From Haloimpatiens massiliensis (GTDB lineage Bacteria; Bacillota; Clostridia; Clostridiales; Clostridiaceae), in assembly GCF_900184255.1 (NCBI RefSeq), contig NZ_LT854640.1, positions 726,019 to 790,018 on the forward strand: DNA of 64,000 nucleotides, written 5' to 3'. A program made the position numbers and the translations under genes. Below, piece after piece: positions 7,260-16,575 of the stretch. The notes beneath the pieces are model-generated. The model ran no database searches and was not told where the DNA came from. It was given only the letters and a program-made list of their open reading frames with translations. Positions within the stretch are counted from its first letter, which is position 1; every line of letters starts with the position of its first letter.

Positions 7260-8081
7260 ATGAGCTTAAATATTTCCCCTACAGATTTGGGGCATAAAAA
7301 TGTTAAGGAGATAAAAGTTTTAGTTAAATATATAGAAGAGAATTTTATTAATATAAAGGAAGAAGACTTTTTAAACCTAACAAAGTGTTTATTAGATGAT
7401 GGCAGAAAGTCAGTTAATAAGCTGGCTATAAGTTTGTTGAAATACAGAGAAAATATGGAAAAAGAAATAAAAAGAGTTACTAGTATGTATAATTTTGATA
7501 AGGTATATTCTAAGGACGGATATGTTATAGGAACAGATGAAGTAGGTAGAGGACCATTAGCAGGGCCAATAGTAGCTGCAGCAGTAGTTTTAGATTTGAA
7601 TGGCATGGATACAAAAGAAATGATTCTAGGATTGAATGATTCCAAAAAACTTACTGCAAAAAAAAGAGAAGAATTGAGTAAAATTATAAAGAAGAAAGCT
7701 TTAGCATATAAAATATGTTTAATAAACAATAACGAAATAGATACTAAGGGAATAGGATGGTGTAATAATCAAGTGCTTTTAGAAGCAGCTGAAGGTATAG
7801 ATTTGAAACCTAGTATAGTGTTATCAGATGGATATAAAATAAAAGGTGTTAGTTTACCTAATAAAGCTGTTGTTAAAGGAGACTCTAAAAGTGCCTCTAT
7901 AGCCTGTGCTTCAATTTTAGCTAAGGTATATAGAGATAATATTATGATAGAATACGCTAATTCCTATGAAGGCTATGGTTTTCATAAAAATATGGGTTAT
8001 GGTACCGAAGAACATATAAAAGCTATAAAGAGTAAAGGAATAACCAGTATACATAGAATGAGTTTTTTAAAAAACATATAA
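7260..8081 (+). CDS. rnhB: Ribonuclease HII
   Basis: Removes ribonucleotides and RNA primers from RNA-DNA hybrids. 273 residues including an N-terminal ~75-residue extension like that of Bacillus RnhB. The catalytic block GTDEVGRGPLAGP is near 91, with further acidic residues in LNDSKKL and LSDG and the C-terminal GYGFHKNMGYGTEEH motif. ATG 7260 has AAAGGAGAG upstream at good spacing. It is the last gene of the unit and ends in a strong bidirectional-looking terminator. Confidence 0.96.
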   Translation: MSLNISPTDLGHKNVKEIKVLVKYIEENFINIKEEDFLNLTKCLLDDGRKSVNKLAISLLKYRENMEKEIKRVTSMYNFDKVYSKDGYVIGTDEVGRGPLAGPIVAAAVVLDLNGMDTKEMILGLNDSKKLTAKKREELSKIIKKKALAYKICLINNNEIDTKGIGWCNNQVLLEAAEGIDLKPSIVLSDGYKIKGVSLPNKAVVKGDSKSASIACASILAKVYRDNIMIEYANSYEGYGFHKNMGYGTEEHIKAIKSKGITSIHRMSFLKNI

Positions 8082-8087
8082 AAGGAT

Positions 8088-8130
8088 AAAGAGAATTGTT
8101 TCAAGGTTTAATTTTGAAATAGTTCTCTTT
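8088..8130. terminator. Bidirectional terminator between rnhB and yraN
   Basis: A 17-bp stem (8088-8104 with 8114-8130, two G-U pairs) with a 9-nt loop. It starts with AAA and ends with TTT, so it has U-runs on either strand. It sits between the convergent rnhB (+) and yraN (-) genes. Confidence 0.85.
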
Positions 8131-8136
8131 ATTTAT

Positions 8137-8505
8137 TTACATTCCAAAGGCATTTTTTATTAATTTTATAGAAGGTTTGTTTTCATCACTATTTAATATT
8201 ATTTCTACCACATCAAATCTAAAATTATTATTGAAAAATTTTTTCTTTAATATATACAATTGAGCTACCTTGCAAATTTTTAATTGTTTATTTTTAGTAA
8301 CAGCCTCACAGGGATGACCATACAAGGTGCTATATCTGCTTTTAACTTCTATAAAAACTATATAGTTTTTATCTTTTCCTATTAAATCTATTTCTCCAAA
8401 TTTGCAAGAAAAATTTCTATCTAATATTGTATACCCTAAACTCTCCAAGTGCTTTTCAGCTATACTTTCTCCATATTTTCCTATGTCTTTATTAAGATGG
8501 TGCAT
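8137..8505 (-). CDS. yraN: YraN/UPF0102 family endonuclease-like protein
   Basis: 122 residues with the restriction-endonuclease-like fold of the UPF0102 family: GKYGESIAEKHLESLGY, then DRNFSCKFGEIDLIGKD and FIEVKSR, i.e. the E...GEIDLI...EVK pattern of PD-(D/E)XK nucleases. The open frame reaches 8571, but the start at 8505 has AAAGGAG 7 nt upstream and gives the usual length. Biological role is unsettled in the family. It usually sits beside rnhB and comM, as here, but is oriented against them. Confidence 0.9.
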   Translation of the reverse strand: MHHLNKDIGKYGESIAEKHLESLGYTILDRNFSCKFGEIDLIGKDKNYIVFIEVKSRYSTLYGHPCEAVTKNKQLKICKVAQLYILKKKFFNNNFRFDVVEIILNSDENKPSIKLIKNAFGM

Positions 8506-8669
8506 AAAGTGTCTCCTTTCTTTTAGATAGATGCATGAAGACATATTACAACAATAAACTGAAAATTGCAACTATTTTTTTAGGTTAAATAAATTTATAA
8601 AAATATGATTATATTAATTATATTTGTCTAGAATTAAAATATGTGTTTATTAAATTTGGAGGGGAAAAT

Positions 8670-10196
8670 ATGGCTATTACAAATATTAATACTGCAAGTC
8701 TTAGTGGTATAAAAGGCAATATAGTAAGAGTTGAGATACATATATCCAGTGGACTACCCTGCTTTAATATAGTAGGGCTTCCTGATGTGTCTGTAAGAGA
8801 ATCTAAAGAAAGGGTTAGAGCAGCTATAGTGAATTGCGGATATGAGTTTCCCATAGGTAGAATTACTATAAATTTAGCTCCAGCTGATTTAAAAAAAGAA
8901 GGAGCTTTATTAGACTTACCTATAGCAGTGGGCATTCTCATTGCAACTAAGCAAATATACTGTGAGGATTTGGCTGAATATTTATTTATAGGAGAGTTAT
9001 CATTAAATGGTGAATTAAAAGGGGTTAAAGGTGCACTACCTGTAGTTATGGAGGGAATGGATAAAGGAATTAAAAAATTTTTGGTACCCTATGATAATGT
9101 AGAAGAATGCAGTCTAATAAAAGGTGCAGATATATTTCCATTTAAGCATTTAAAAGAGGTGGCAAGTTATATTCAATATAGAGATTTACTTCCATATGAG
9201 TCTTCTAATAATATTTTTGAACAATATGATGATCAGTTAGATTTTTGTGATGTGAAGGGACAGGAAAGTGCTAAAAGAGCTATTGAGGTAGCTTCTGCAG
9301 GTGGACATAATATAGCTTTATTTGGTCCCCCTGGTTCAGGTAAAACCATGTTAGCTAAAAGAATATCCTCTATATTGCCTCCAATGAAATATGAAGAAGC
9401 AATTGAAGTTACAAAAATATACAGTGTTTCAGGGAATTTGGACAAAGAAGAAAATATAATTACTAAAAGACCTTTTAGAAGTCCTCACCATACTACGTCA
9501 AAAATTGCACTAGTTGGTGGAGGAAGAGAACTTATGCCAGGAGAAATATCTTTAGCACATAATGGTGTGTTGTTTTTGGATGAAATACTGGAATTTGATA
9601 AAAGAGTATTGAATGTACTTAGACAACCGCTAGAAGATAGGGAAATACTAATTTCAAGATATAATGGCAGTGTAAAATACCCAGCTAACTTTATGCTTGT
9701 TGCTGCTTTAAATCCCTGTCCTTGTGGTTTTTATTGTTCTGGGGTAAGAGAGTGTACTTGTACAGAATATGATAGAGAAAGGTATTTAAATAAGTTTTCT
9801 GGACCTTTACTTGATAGAATAGATGTTTTTTCATATGTTAATTCGCTTTCTTATGTAGAAATAAAAAGTTCTAAAAAATCTGAGGGATCTAAGAATATTA
9901 GAGATAGAATTAGAAAAGCTAGGGAAATTCAGAATATTAGGTTTAAGGACAATAAAATTTTTACTAATTCACAGATGAATGTAAATGAAATAAATAAATA
10001 CTGTATTTTAGATAAAAAAGGCAGTGATTTATTAGAGAAGATATATTCAAAATTTTCTTTAAGCACTAGAGCTTACAGCAGAATATTAAAGGTTGCTAGG
10101 ACTATAGCAGACTTAAGGGAGAATGAAAATGTAGGAGAGATAGATATAGCAGAAGCTGTTCAATATAGAAGATTTATAAACAATAAGGTAGTTTAA
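8670..10196 (+). CDS. comM: ComM/YifB-type Mg-chelatase-like AAA+ ATPase
   Basis: 508 residues; in other bacteria ComM is a hexameric helicase that drives branch migration during natural transformation. The N-terminal ChlI-like domain has GLPDVSVRESKERVRAA and PADLKKEG. The AAA+ core has Walker A GPPGSGKTM near 223, PFRSPHHT and Walker B GVLFLDEILEF, with Cys-rich NPCPCGFY (plus CSGVRECTC). The C-terminus carries the DRIDV motif and lid. GTG 8643 also opens the frame, but GGAGGGG lies 5 nt before ATG 8670. It is upstream of dprA, its transformation partner. Confidence 0.95.
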   Translation: MAITNINTASLSGIKGNIVRVEIHISSGLPCFNIVGLPDVSVRESKERVRAAIVNCGYEFPIGRITINLAPADLKKEGALLDLPIAVGILIATKQIYCEDLAEYLFIGELSLNGELKGVKGALPVVMEGMDKGIKKFLVPYDNVEECSLIKGADIFPFKHLKEVASYIQYRDLLPYESSNNIFEQYDDQLDFCDVKGQESAKRAIEVASAGGHNIALFGPPGSGKTMLAKRISSILPPMKYEEAIEVTKIYSVSGNLDKEENIITKRPFRSPHHTTSKIALVGGGRELMPGEISLAHNGVLFLDEILEFDKRVLNVLRQPLEDREILISRYNGSVKYPANFMLVAALNPCPCGFYCSGVRECTCTEYDRERYLNKFSGPLLDRIDVFSYVNSLSYVEIKSSKKSEGSKNIRDRIRKAREIQNIRFKDNKIFTNSQMNVNEINKYCILDKKGSDLLEKIYSKFSLSTRAYSRILKVARTIADLRENENVGEIDIAEAVQYRRFINNKVV

Positions 10197-10294
10197 AAAT
10201 TAAAAAAATTCAAGAAAATTTAATAAACTTTAAAAAAAATTAATAGATTGAGAGGTATATAGTAAATTAGATATTAGTCTTAGGAGGAAGCGCT

Positions 10295-11380
10295 TTGGAT
10301 ATATACGATATTTGGTTATGTTATGCTAAAATACCTAATAGAATAAAGGTAAAATTATTTAAAAAATTTAAAACTTCTCAAAAAGTATGGTATCATTGTA
10401 TAGAAAATAATATAAATTTAAATAATAATATAAAAGGATGTTTAAAAAAGGCATGGAATAAAGATAAGTTAGAGCAAATTATAGAACAAATTAATGTACA
10501 TAATATAAAAACTGTTACATTTAGTGATGAGAAATATCCTAGTAGTTTAAAAAAATATGATGATGCTCCCTTTATTTTATTCTATAAAGGAAATATAGAC
10601 GTATTAAATGAAATTAACACTGTTTCAGTGGTAGGAGCTAGAAACTGTACCTTTTATGGGGTACAATGTACTAAGTATATAGTAAAAATATTAGCTAAGA
10701 ATCATATAGGTATAATAAGTGGAATGGCAAAGGGAATTGATAAAAATGCACATGCTACTTGTGTTGAAGTAGGAGGATATACTTGTGCAGTCTTAGGCTG
10801 TGGGATAGATATAATTTATCCTAAGCAAAATAGAGAACTATATTATTCTATAATGGATAAGGGGTGTATAATATCTGAATTTCTACCAGGGACTCCACCT
10901 TATAGTTATAATTTTCCTATTAGAAATAGAATAATAAGTGGACTTGGAAAAATATTAATTGTAGTTGAAGCAGGAGAAAAAAGCGGAACACTTATAACTG
11001 CTAATTGTGCTTTAGAACAAGGAAAAGATATTGTGGTAGTTCCTGGATCTATATTTTCACCTCAAAGCAAAGGTACAAATAAATTAATAAGTGAAGGTGC
11101 ATATCCTTTTATAGATATTGAAGGAGTTTTTAATCTATTAAGAGAAAATTATAATTACAATCTTATTAAAGACCAAAATGAAGATAAAGGACAGAAATGC
11201 AAGGAAATACATGGTAAACTATCTAAATTGATAGGAGATAGCCCTGTTCATATTGACGACATAATAAAAATATGTCATATTGACATAAGTCAATTGTATG
11301 ATGTATTATTTGAAATGCAGTTTGATAATGAAATAATGTGTTTATCTGGGAATTATTACGTTAAAATTCATAATATATAG
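10295..11380 (+). CDS. dprA: DNA processing protein DprA
   Basis: Loads RecA on incoming single-stranded DNA in transformation. 361 residues starting at TTG 10295, 7 nt after AGGAGG (10282-10287). An N-terminal helical domain (~1-80) precedes the Rossmann-like DprA core with YPSSLKKYDDAPFILFYKG, VVGARNCTFYG, ISGMAKGIDKNAH, GCGIDIIYPKQN, SEFLPGTPP and NRIISGLG. A winged-helix C-terminus follows (VHIDDIIKICHI...VLFEMQFDNEI). It sits between comM and topA, the usual clostridial order. Confidence 0.95.
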   Translation: MDIYDIWLCYAKIPNRIKVKLFKKFKTSQKVWYHCIENNINLNNNIKGCLKKAWNKDKLEQIIEQINVHNIKTVTFSDEKYPSSLKKYDDAPFILFYKGNIDVLNEINTVSVVGARNCTFYGVQCTKYIVKILAKNHIGIISGMAKGIDKNAHATCVEVGGYTCAVLGCGIDIIYPKQNRELYYSIMDKGCIISEFLPGTPPYSYNFPIRNRIISGLGKILIVVEAGEKSGTLITANCALEQGKDIVVVPGSIFSPQSKGTNKLISEGAYPFIDIEGVFNLLRENYNYNLIKDQNEDKGQKCKEIHGKLSKLIGDSPVHIDDIIKICHIDISQLYDVLFEMQFDNEIMCLSGNYYVKIHNI

Positions 11381-11427
11381 ATAAATGAACATAATATTTA
11401 GTAAAATTACGTATTGGAGGGGATAAG

Positions 11428-13515
11428 ATGGGACAGAAGTTAGTAATAGTGGAGTCACCAGCTAAAGCCAAGACTATAGCAAAATATTTGGGTAAAACTT
11501 ATAAGGTAACAGCATCTATGGGTCATGTTAGAGATCTTCCAAAAAGTAAACTGGGAGTAGATATAGATAATAATTATGAACCTAAATACATAACGATAAG
11601 AGGAAAAGGCGAATTACTACATCAGTTAAAAAAAGAAGCAAAGAAAAGTGAAAAGATATATCTAGCTACCGACCCTGATAGAGAAGGAGAAGCTATTTCA
11701 TGGCATTTAGCTAATGCTTTAAAGATAGATGATGAAAAGAAGTGTAGAATAGAATTTAATGAAATAACAAAAAATGCTGTTAAAAATGCAATAAAATCTC
11801 CTAGAAAAATTAATATGGATTTAGTAAACGCTCAACAAGCTAGGAGAGTTTTAGATAGATTAGTTGGGTATGAAATAAGTCCTATATTATGGAGAAAAGT
11901 TAAATGGGGGCTTAGCGCAGGAAGAGTTCAATCTGTAGCGCTAAAAATTATATGTGATAGAGAAAATGAAATCAAAGCTTTTGTGCCAGAAGAATATTGG
12001 ACAGTGGAGTGTGAATTATCAAAAGATAATAAAAAGATAAATGTACAGCTAAACTCATATAAAAATGAAAAGCTTCAAATAAAGGATGAAGAGCAGTGTA
12101 ATAATATAATTAAAAATCTACAAAAAAATGACTTTATAGTAAATGAAATTAAAAAATCTACAAAAAAGAGAAGACAACCCTTACCATTTACTACAAGTAC
12201 ATTACAGCAAGAGGCTTATAAAAAATTAAATTTTTCAACTAAGAAAACCATGTCTTTAGCTCAACAGTTATATGAAGGTATAGATGTAAAGGGACATGGC
12301 ACTGTTGGATTAATAACTTATATGAGAACAGACTCTGTAAGAATTTCTGAAGAAGCCCAAAGTTCAGCTAAAGAATATATAAAAGGTGCTTATGGTGAAG
12401 AATATATAGGAGAAAATACTAAAAGAGTTGATAAAAAAGGCAGCAAGAATATACAAGATGCTCATGAGGCTATAAGACCCACTTATGTGGAATTAAATCC
12501 AGAAGAAATAAAAGAAAGCTTAAAAAGAGACCAATATAAATTGTACAAATTAATATGGCAAAGATTTGTAGGTAGTCAAATGGCTGTATGTATAATGAAC
12601 ACAGTATCAATAGATATTAAAAATGGAGAATATGGACTAAAGGCATCAGGTTCTACAGTGAAGTTTGATGGATTCACCAAAGTATATAAGTCGTCTGATG
12701 AAACTTCTTTAAAGGAGCTTCCAGAGTTTAAATTAAATGATAAATTAAATGAGGAAGATATAGAAGGAAAACAACATTTTACTCAACCACCTGCAAGATT
12801 TACAGAAGCAACGCTTGTAAAAATATTGGAAGAAAATGGCATAGGCAGACCGAGTACTTATGCACCGATAATATCTACATTATTGGATAGAAAATATATA
12901 GAAAGAGAAAAAAAAGCTTTAATAACAACAGAATTGGGAATAATAATTAACGACATTATGTTTAATTATTTCAAACAAATAGTGGATGTAGAATTTACTG
13001 CAGCAATGGAAAAAAGATTGGACTCCATAGAAGATGGAAAAGAAACTTGGAAAAAAGTAGTAAACGAGTTTTTTACACCACTTAAGGGTGCCATTGATAT
13101 AGCTGAAAAGGAATTAGCTAAAATCACTATAGAGGATAAGGTAACAGATATAAAATGTGATAAATGCGGTAAATTTATGGTTATAAAGCATGGAAGATTC
13201 GGTGATTTTCTGGCATGTCCAGGTTATCCTGAGTGTAAAAATACAAAACCTATAGTAAAAGAATTGGATGTAGAATGTCCTAAGTGTGGAGGAAAAATAC
13301 TTGTAAGGAAAAGCAAGAAAGGCAGAACTTTTTATGGTTGCAGTAACTATCCTGATTGTGATTTTGTAAGTTGGTTTGAACCTGTAAATAAAAAATGTCC
13401 TAATTGTGGTAATTATATGACTAAAAGGTTTAATAAGACCCAGGGTGAATATTATAAGTGTTCAAGTGATACTTGTGGATACAAAGAATCTGTAAAAGAA
13501 GAAGAAAAAAATTAG
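11428..13515 (+). CDS. topA: DNA topoisomerase I (type IA)
   Basis: Relaxes negative supercoils. 695 residues. The TOPRIM domain begins KLVIVESPAKAKTIAKYLG and contains ATDPDREGEAISWH; the active-site Tyr is Tyr298 in GLITYMRTDS. Three C-terminal zinc ribbons follow: CDKCGKF...CPGYPEC, CPKCGGK...CSNYPDC and CPNCGNY...CSSDTCGY. GGAGGGG precedes ATG 11428. All expected catalytic parts are present. It lies downstream of dprA (47-nt gap) and upstream of codY. Confidence 0.97.
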   Translation: MGQKLVIVESPAKAKTIAKYLGKTYKVTASMGHVRDLPKSKLGVDIDNNYEPKYITIRGKGELLHQLKKEAKKSEKIYLATDPDREGEAISWHLANALKIDDEKKCRIEFNEITKNAVKNAIKSPRKINMDLVNAQQARRVLDRLVGYEISPILWRKVKWGLSAGRVQSVALKIICDRENEIKAFVPEEYWTVECELSKDNKKINVQLNSYKNEKLQIKDEEQCNNIIKNLQKNDFIVNEIKKSTKKRRQPLPFTTSTLQQEAYKKLNFSTKKTMSLAQQLYEGIDVKGHGTVGLITYMRTDSVRISEEAQSSAKEYIKGAYGEEYIGENTKRVDKKGSKNIQDAHEAIRPTYVELNPEEIKESLKRDQYKLYKLIWQRFVGSQMAVCIMNTVSIDIKNGEYGLKASGSTVKFDGFTKVYKSSDETSLKELPEFKLNDKLNEEDIEGKQHFTQPPARFTEATLVKILEENGIGRPSTYAPIISTLLDRKYIEREKKALITTELGIIINDIMFNYFKQIVDVEFTAAMEKRLDSIEDGKETWKKVVNEFFTPLKGAIDIAEKELAKITIEDKVTDIKCDKCGKFMVIKHGRFGDFLACPGYPECKNTKPIVKELDVECPKCGGKILVRKSKKGRTFYGCSNYPDCDFVSWFEPVNKKCPNCGNYMTKRFNKTQGEYYKCSSDTCGYKESVKEEEKN

Positions 13516-13554
13516 CATAATTATATAAAAATGTCGAAATTAATAAAAATCATG

Positions 13555-13583
13555 TTGAAATGATGTTAAGTATGTGGTATCAT
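13555..13583 (+). promoter_or_regulatory. Probable codY promoter (extended -10)
   Basis: TTGAAA at 13555-13560, a 17-nt spacer and TATCAT at 13578-13583 preceded by TGG. Predicted start ~13590, giving a ~110-nt AT-rich leader before codY. No convincing CodY box was found in it. Confidence 0.55.
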
Positions 13584-13698
13584 TGATTAGTGAAAATGAT
13601 AATTCTAAAATTTCAAAAGAAAAAAACAATTCTAAATATTCTGTGAAAAACGAGTTTAAGTTCCGGACAGGATTAGATAAATTATAAGGAGGTTTATT

Positions 13699-14475
13699 AT
13701 GGCATCATTATTAGAAAAAACACGTAGAATAAATAAAATAATACAAAAGACAGGTACAGAACCTGTTGTGTTCGACGATATATGCAAAATATTGAGTGAA
13801 GTTTTAGATTGCAATGTATATGTAATAAGCAGAAAAGGTAAAATACTAGGACATAATTTTTCAAGTGGGTTTGAATGTGAAGTAGTTGAAGATAAGATAC
13901 TAAAGGATAAGCATTTCCCAGAGGATTATAACAACAAACTACTTGAATTTAATGAAACAAAGGCTAATTTAGCAAATAAGGGTATATGTGCCTTTGAAGA
14001 AGAAAAAGGTTGTGATCTTGACAATAAAGTTACAACAATAGTTCCTATAGTTGGAAACAGAGAAAGATTAGGAACACTTCTTTTAGGTAGATTTGATAAG
14101 TCTTTTACAGATGATGATTTAGTACTTGCAGAGTATAGTGCTACTATAGTTGGTATGGAAATTTTAAGGTCTAAGCAGGATGAGATAGAAGCTGAAGCTA
14201 GAAAGAAAGCAGTAGTTCAATTAGCTATAGGCACTTTATCCTATTCAGAATTGGAAGCTGTAGAACATATATTTAATGAACTAGATGGAAATGAAGGATT
14301 GCTTGTAGCATCTAAAATAGCAGATAAGGTTGGTATAACAAGATCTGTAATAGTAAATGCATTGAGAAAATTTGAGAGTGCTGGGGTTATTGAATCTAGA
14401 TCTTTAGGTATGAAGGGTACTCACATTAGAATATTAAATGAGAAACTTTTAGAAGAATTAAAGAAAATAAAATAA
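13699..14475 (+). CDS. codY: GTP-sensing global transcriptional regulator CodY
   Basis: 258 residues. CodY senses branched-chain amino acids and GTP and represses nutrient-stress, virulence and sporulation genes in Firmicutes. The N-terminal GAF domain (~1-150) begins MASLLEKTRRINKIIQ. The C-terminal winged helix (~200-250) carries the recognition block ASKIADKVGITRSVIVNALRKFESAGVIESRSLGMKGTHI, shown by residues ~203-242. AAGGAGG lies 8 nt before the ATG. The gene stands alone between its own promoter and a strong terminator, unlike the Bacillus xerC-hslVU-codY operon. Confidence 0.97.
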   Translation: MASLLEKTRRINKIIQKTGTEPVVFDDICKILSEVLDCNVYVISRKGKILGHNFSSGFECEVVEDKILKDKHFPEDYNNKLLEFNETKANLANKGICAFEEEKGCDLDNKVTTIVPIVGNRERLGTLLLGRFDKSFTDDDLVLAEYSATIVGMEILRSKQDEIEAEARKKAVVQLAIGTLSYSELEAVEHIFNELDGNEGLLVASKIADKVGITRSVIVNALRKFESAGVIESRSLGMKGTHIRILNEKLLEELKKIK

Positions 14476-14503
14476 GCATAGCTAAATAAATTTGTATATC
14501 AAT

Positions 14504-14534
14504 AAAAATGTGAGACTATGTCTCACATTTTTTT
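14504..14534 (+). terminator. Intrinsic terminator after codY
   Basis: AAAAATGTGAGAC (14504-14516) pairs with GTCTCACATTTTT (14520-14532) across a 3-nt loop and continues into T residues. The stretch 14535-14636 that follows is AT-rich and shows no gene. Confidence 0.9.
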
Positions 14535-14636
14535 ATGAAACCTATATTAATTATTATTGTTTTTTTATGTATATTGTTCGGAATTGATTGGAAACACCAT
14601 ATTTAATATATTTTTTAAAAATATTATTTTTTAATA

Positions 14637-14665
14637 TTGAATAGGTTATTTACATATGATATACT
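14637..14665 (+). promoter_or_regulatory. Probable rpsB promoter (extended -10)
   Basis: TTGAAT at 14637-14642, a 17-nt spacer and TATACT at 14660-14665 preceded by TGA. Predicted start ~14672, leaving a ~100-nt leader. Confidence 0.6.
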
Positions 14666-14671
14666 ACATAA

Positions 14672-14758
14672 GGAGAAAATACACACATTATCCAATTTGC
14701 ACAGCGCGGTGCCGTATGGGTGCTTTGCATATAAAGGTAATGGAGGATTAACCAAATA
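14672..14758 (+). ncRNA. Possible structured leader of rpsB
   Basis: The predicted 5' untranslated region contains an island of markedly higher G+C at 14698-14723 (GCACAGCGCGGTGCCG and neighbours). GCAC/GTGC pairing is possible, and an extra GGAGG (14742-14746) lies upstream of the true site AGGAGGG (14759-14765). S2 is a primary binder that autoregulates rpsB-tsf in several bacteria. Here the regulatory role is inferred from position and composition only. Confidence 0.4.
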
Positions 14759-14771
14759 GGAGGGAATTTTA

Positions 14772-15473
14772 ATGTCAGTAATATCAATGAAACAATTATT
14801 AGAAGCTGGAGTTCACTTTGGACACCAAACAAGAAGATGGAACCCTAAAATGGCTCCATACATATTTACAGAAAGAAATGGAATATACATCATCGACCTA
14901 CAAAAGACTGTAAAAAAAGTAGATGAAGCTTATGATGTAATAAGAAGTATTTCAGAAGAAGGAAAAGACGTATTATTTGTAGGTACAAAGAAACAAGCTC
15001 AAGAAGCTATAGCAGAAGAAGCAGTAAGATGCGGAATGCACTTTGTAAACAATAGATGGTTAGGTGGAATGCTTACTAACTTCCAAACTATTAAGACAAG
15101 AATTGGAAGATTAGAGGAATTAGGAAAAATGGAAGAAGAAGGAGTTTTTGATGTTCTTCCAAAGAAAGAAGTTACAAATCTTAAGCATGAGCAAGAAAAA
15201 CTTGAGAAAAACCTTGGCGGAATAAAAAACATGGATATTTCTAATGTAGGTGCATTATTTGTTGTTGACCCAAGAAAAGAAAAAAATGCTGTATTAGAAG
15301 CAAAAATATTAGGAATACCTGTTATAGGCATAGTTGATACAAACTGTGACCCAGATGAAGTTGATTACGTAATACCTGGTAATGACGATGCAATAAGAGC
15401 CGTTAGATTAATAGTTGCTAAAATGGCTGATGCTGTTATTGAAGGAAGACAAGGCGAACAATTAGCTGAATAA
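14772..15473 (+). CDS. rpsB: 30S ribosomal protein S2
   Basis: 233-residue S2, needed for S1 binding and translation initiation. Hallmarks: SMKQLLEAGVHFGHQTRRWNPKM, FVGTKKQAQEAI, NNRWLGGMLTNF, VVDPRKEKNAVLEA and GIVDTNCDPDEVDYVIPGNDDAIRA. AGGAGGG precedes the ATG. It leads the rpsB-tsf-pyrH-frr-uppS-cdsA cluster; a hairpin with a T-run after it probably lowers expression of the following genes. Confidence 0.98.
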   Translation: MSVISMKQLLEAGVHFGHQTRRWNPKMAPYIFTERNGIYIIDLQKTVKKVDEAYDVIRSISEEGKDVLFVGTKKQAQEAIAEEAVRCGMHFVNNRWLGGMLTNFQTIKTRIGRLEELGKMEEEGVFDVLPKKEVTNLKHEQEKLEKNLGGIKNMDISNVGALFVVDPRKEKNAVLEAKILGIPVIGIVDTNCDPDEVDYVIPGNDDAIRAVRLIVAKMADAVIEGRQGEQLAE

Positions 15474-15496
15474 AATAGAAGATACAACTTCAAAAT

Positions 15497-15530
15497 AAAG
15501 GTAGATGAATGAAAAATTCATTTACCTTTT
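15497..15530 (+). terminator. Hairpin between rpsB and tsf (partial terminator)
   Basis: AAAGGTAGATGAAT (15497-15510) pairs with ATTCATTTACCTTT (15516-15529, one G-U) across GAAAA, followed by only a short T tail. It probably attenuates rather than ends transcription, since no promoter was recognised before tsf. Confidence 0.6.
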
Positions 15531-15558
15531 GAATTAAATATGAACGGGAGGAATAAAG

Positions 15559-16476
15559 ATGATATCAGCAAAACAAGTTAAAGAACTTAGAGAAACTACT
15601 GGAGCTGGAATGATGGATTGTAAAAAAGCTCTAACTGAAACAAACGGTGATATGGAAAAAGCAATAGAATTATTAAGAGAAAAAGGATTGGCTGCTGCTG
15701 CTAAAAAAGCAGGAAGAGTAGCTGCAGAAGGATTAGTTAAAACTTATATATCAGAAGATGCTAAAGTTGCATCAATGGTTGAAGTTAACTGTGAAACAGA
15801 TTTCGTTGCTGTTAATGAAGAATTTGTTAATTTCGTTGAAGGCGTAGCAAAACAAGTTGCAAACTCAAAAGTAAACACTGTAGAAGAATTACTAGAAGAA
15901 AAATTCGTAGATGATGAATCTATGACAGTTAAAGAAAGAATTACTGCATTGATAGCTAAAATAGGCGAAAATATGTCTATAAGAAGATTTGTTAAAATGA
16001 ATGTTGAAAATGGTGCTATTGAAAGTTATATACATGGAGGCGGAAGAATAGGTGTTCTTGTTGAATTAGGTTGTGAAAATGCTTCTCCAGTTTTAGCTGA
16101 ATTAGGAAAAGACATAGCTATGCAAGTAGCTGCTGTAAATCCACTATTCTTAGACAGAACTTCTGTAGATACTGAAACATTAGAAAAAGAAAGAGAAATT
16201 TACAAAGTTCAAGCTATGAACGAAGGAAAACCTGAAAATATAGCTGAAAAGATGGTAAATGGAAGAATAAATAAATACTATAAAGAGAACTGTTTAGTAG
16301 AGCAAGTATGGGTTAAAAACTCTGACTATACAATAGAAAAATTATTAGCTGAAAAATCTAAAGAAGTAGGCGCAAAGATAGTTATAAACAAATTTGCTAG
16401 ATTTGAAAAAGGCGAAGGAATTGAAAAGAGAGAAGAAGACTTTGCAGAAGAAGTTAAAAAACAAATGCAGGGATAA
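15559..16476 (+). CDS. tsf: Elongation factor Ts
   Basis: Nucleotide exchange factor for EF-Tu. 305 residues. The N-terminal UBA-like domain holds VKELRETTGAGMMDCKKALTE and EKAIELLREKG; the core has MVEVNCETDFVA and GGRIGVLVELG; the C-terminal module has YYKENCLVEQ. A GGGAGG site precedes the ATG. It keeps the universal rpsB-tsf order and is closed by a strong terminator. Confidence 0.98.
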   Translation: MISAKQVKELRETTGAGMMDCKKALTETNGDMEKAIELLREKGLAAAAKKAGRVAAEGLVKTYISEDAKVASMVEVNCETDFVAVNEEFVNFVEGVAKQVANSKVNTVEELLEEKFVDDESMTVKERITALIAKIGENMSIRRFVKMNVENGAIESYIHGGGRIGVLVELGCENASPVLAELGKDIAMQVAAVNPLFLDRTSVDTETLEKEREIYKVQAMNEGKPENIAEKMVNGRINKYYKENCLVEQVWVKNSDYTIEKLLAEKSKEVGAKIVINKFARFEKGEGIEKREEDFAEEVKKQMQG

Positions 16477-16494
16477 TGCTAGCTAAAGAACAGA

Positions 16495-16521
16495 AGAGAA
16501 CACTGCGTGTTCTCTTTTTTT
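16495..16521 (+). terminator. Intrinsic terminator after tsf
   Basis: AGAGAACAC (16495-16503) and GTGTTCTCT (16507-16515) form a perfect 9-bp stem with loop TGC, followed by a T-run. pyrH begins 55 nt downstream, so read-through or an unseen promoter must serve it. Confidence 0.88.
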
Positions 16522-16575
16522 AAAATAAGTAATAGATAGTTATACAATTTTTACAAAATTGGAGGTATAATGTAT

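Noticed and set aside
13590..13690. CodY autoregulatory box upstream of codY
   Set aside because: Closest match (AATATTCTGTGAAAAA) differs from AATTTTCWGAAAATT at about five positions and is out of phase in the second half; such near-matches are expected in AT-rich DNA.
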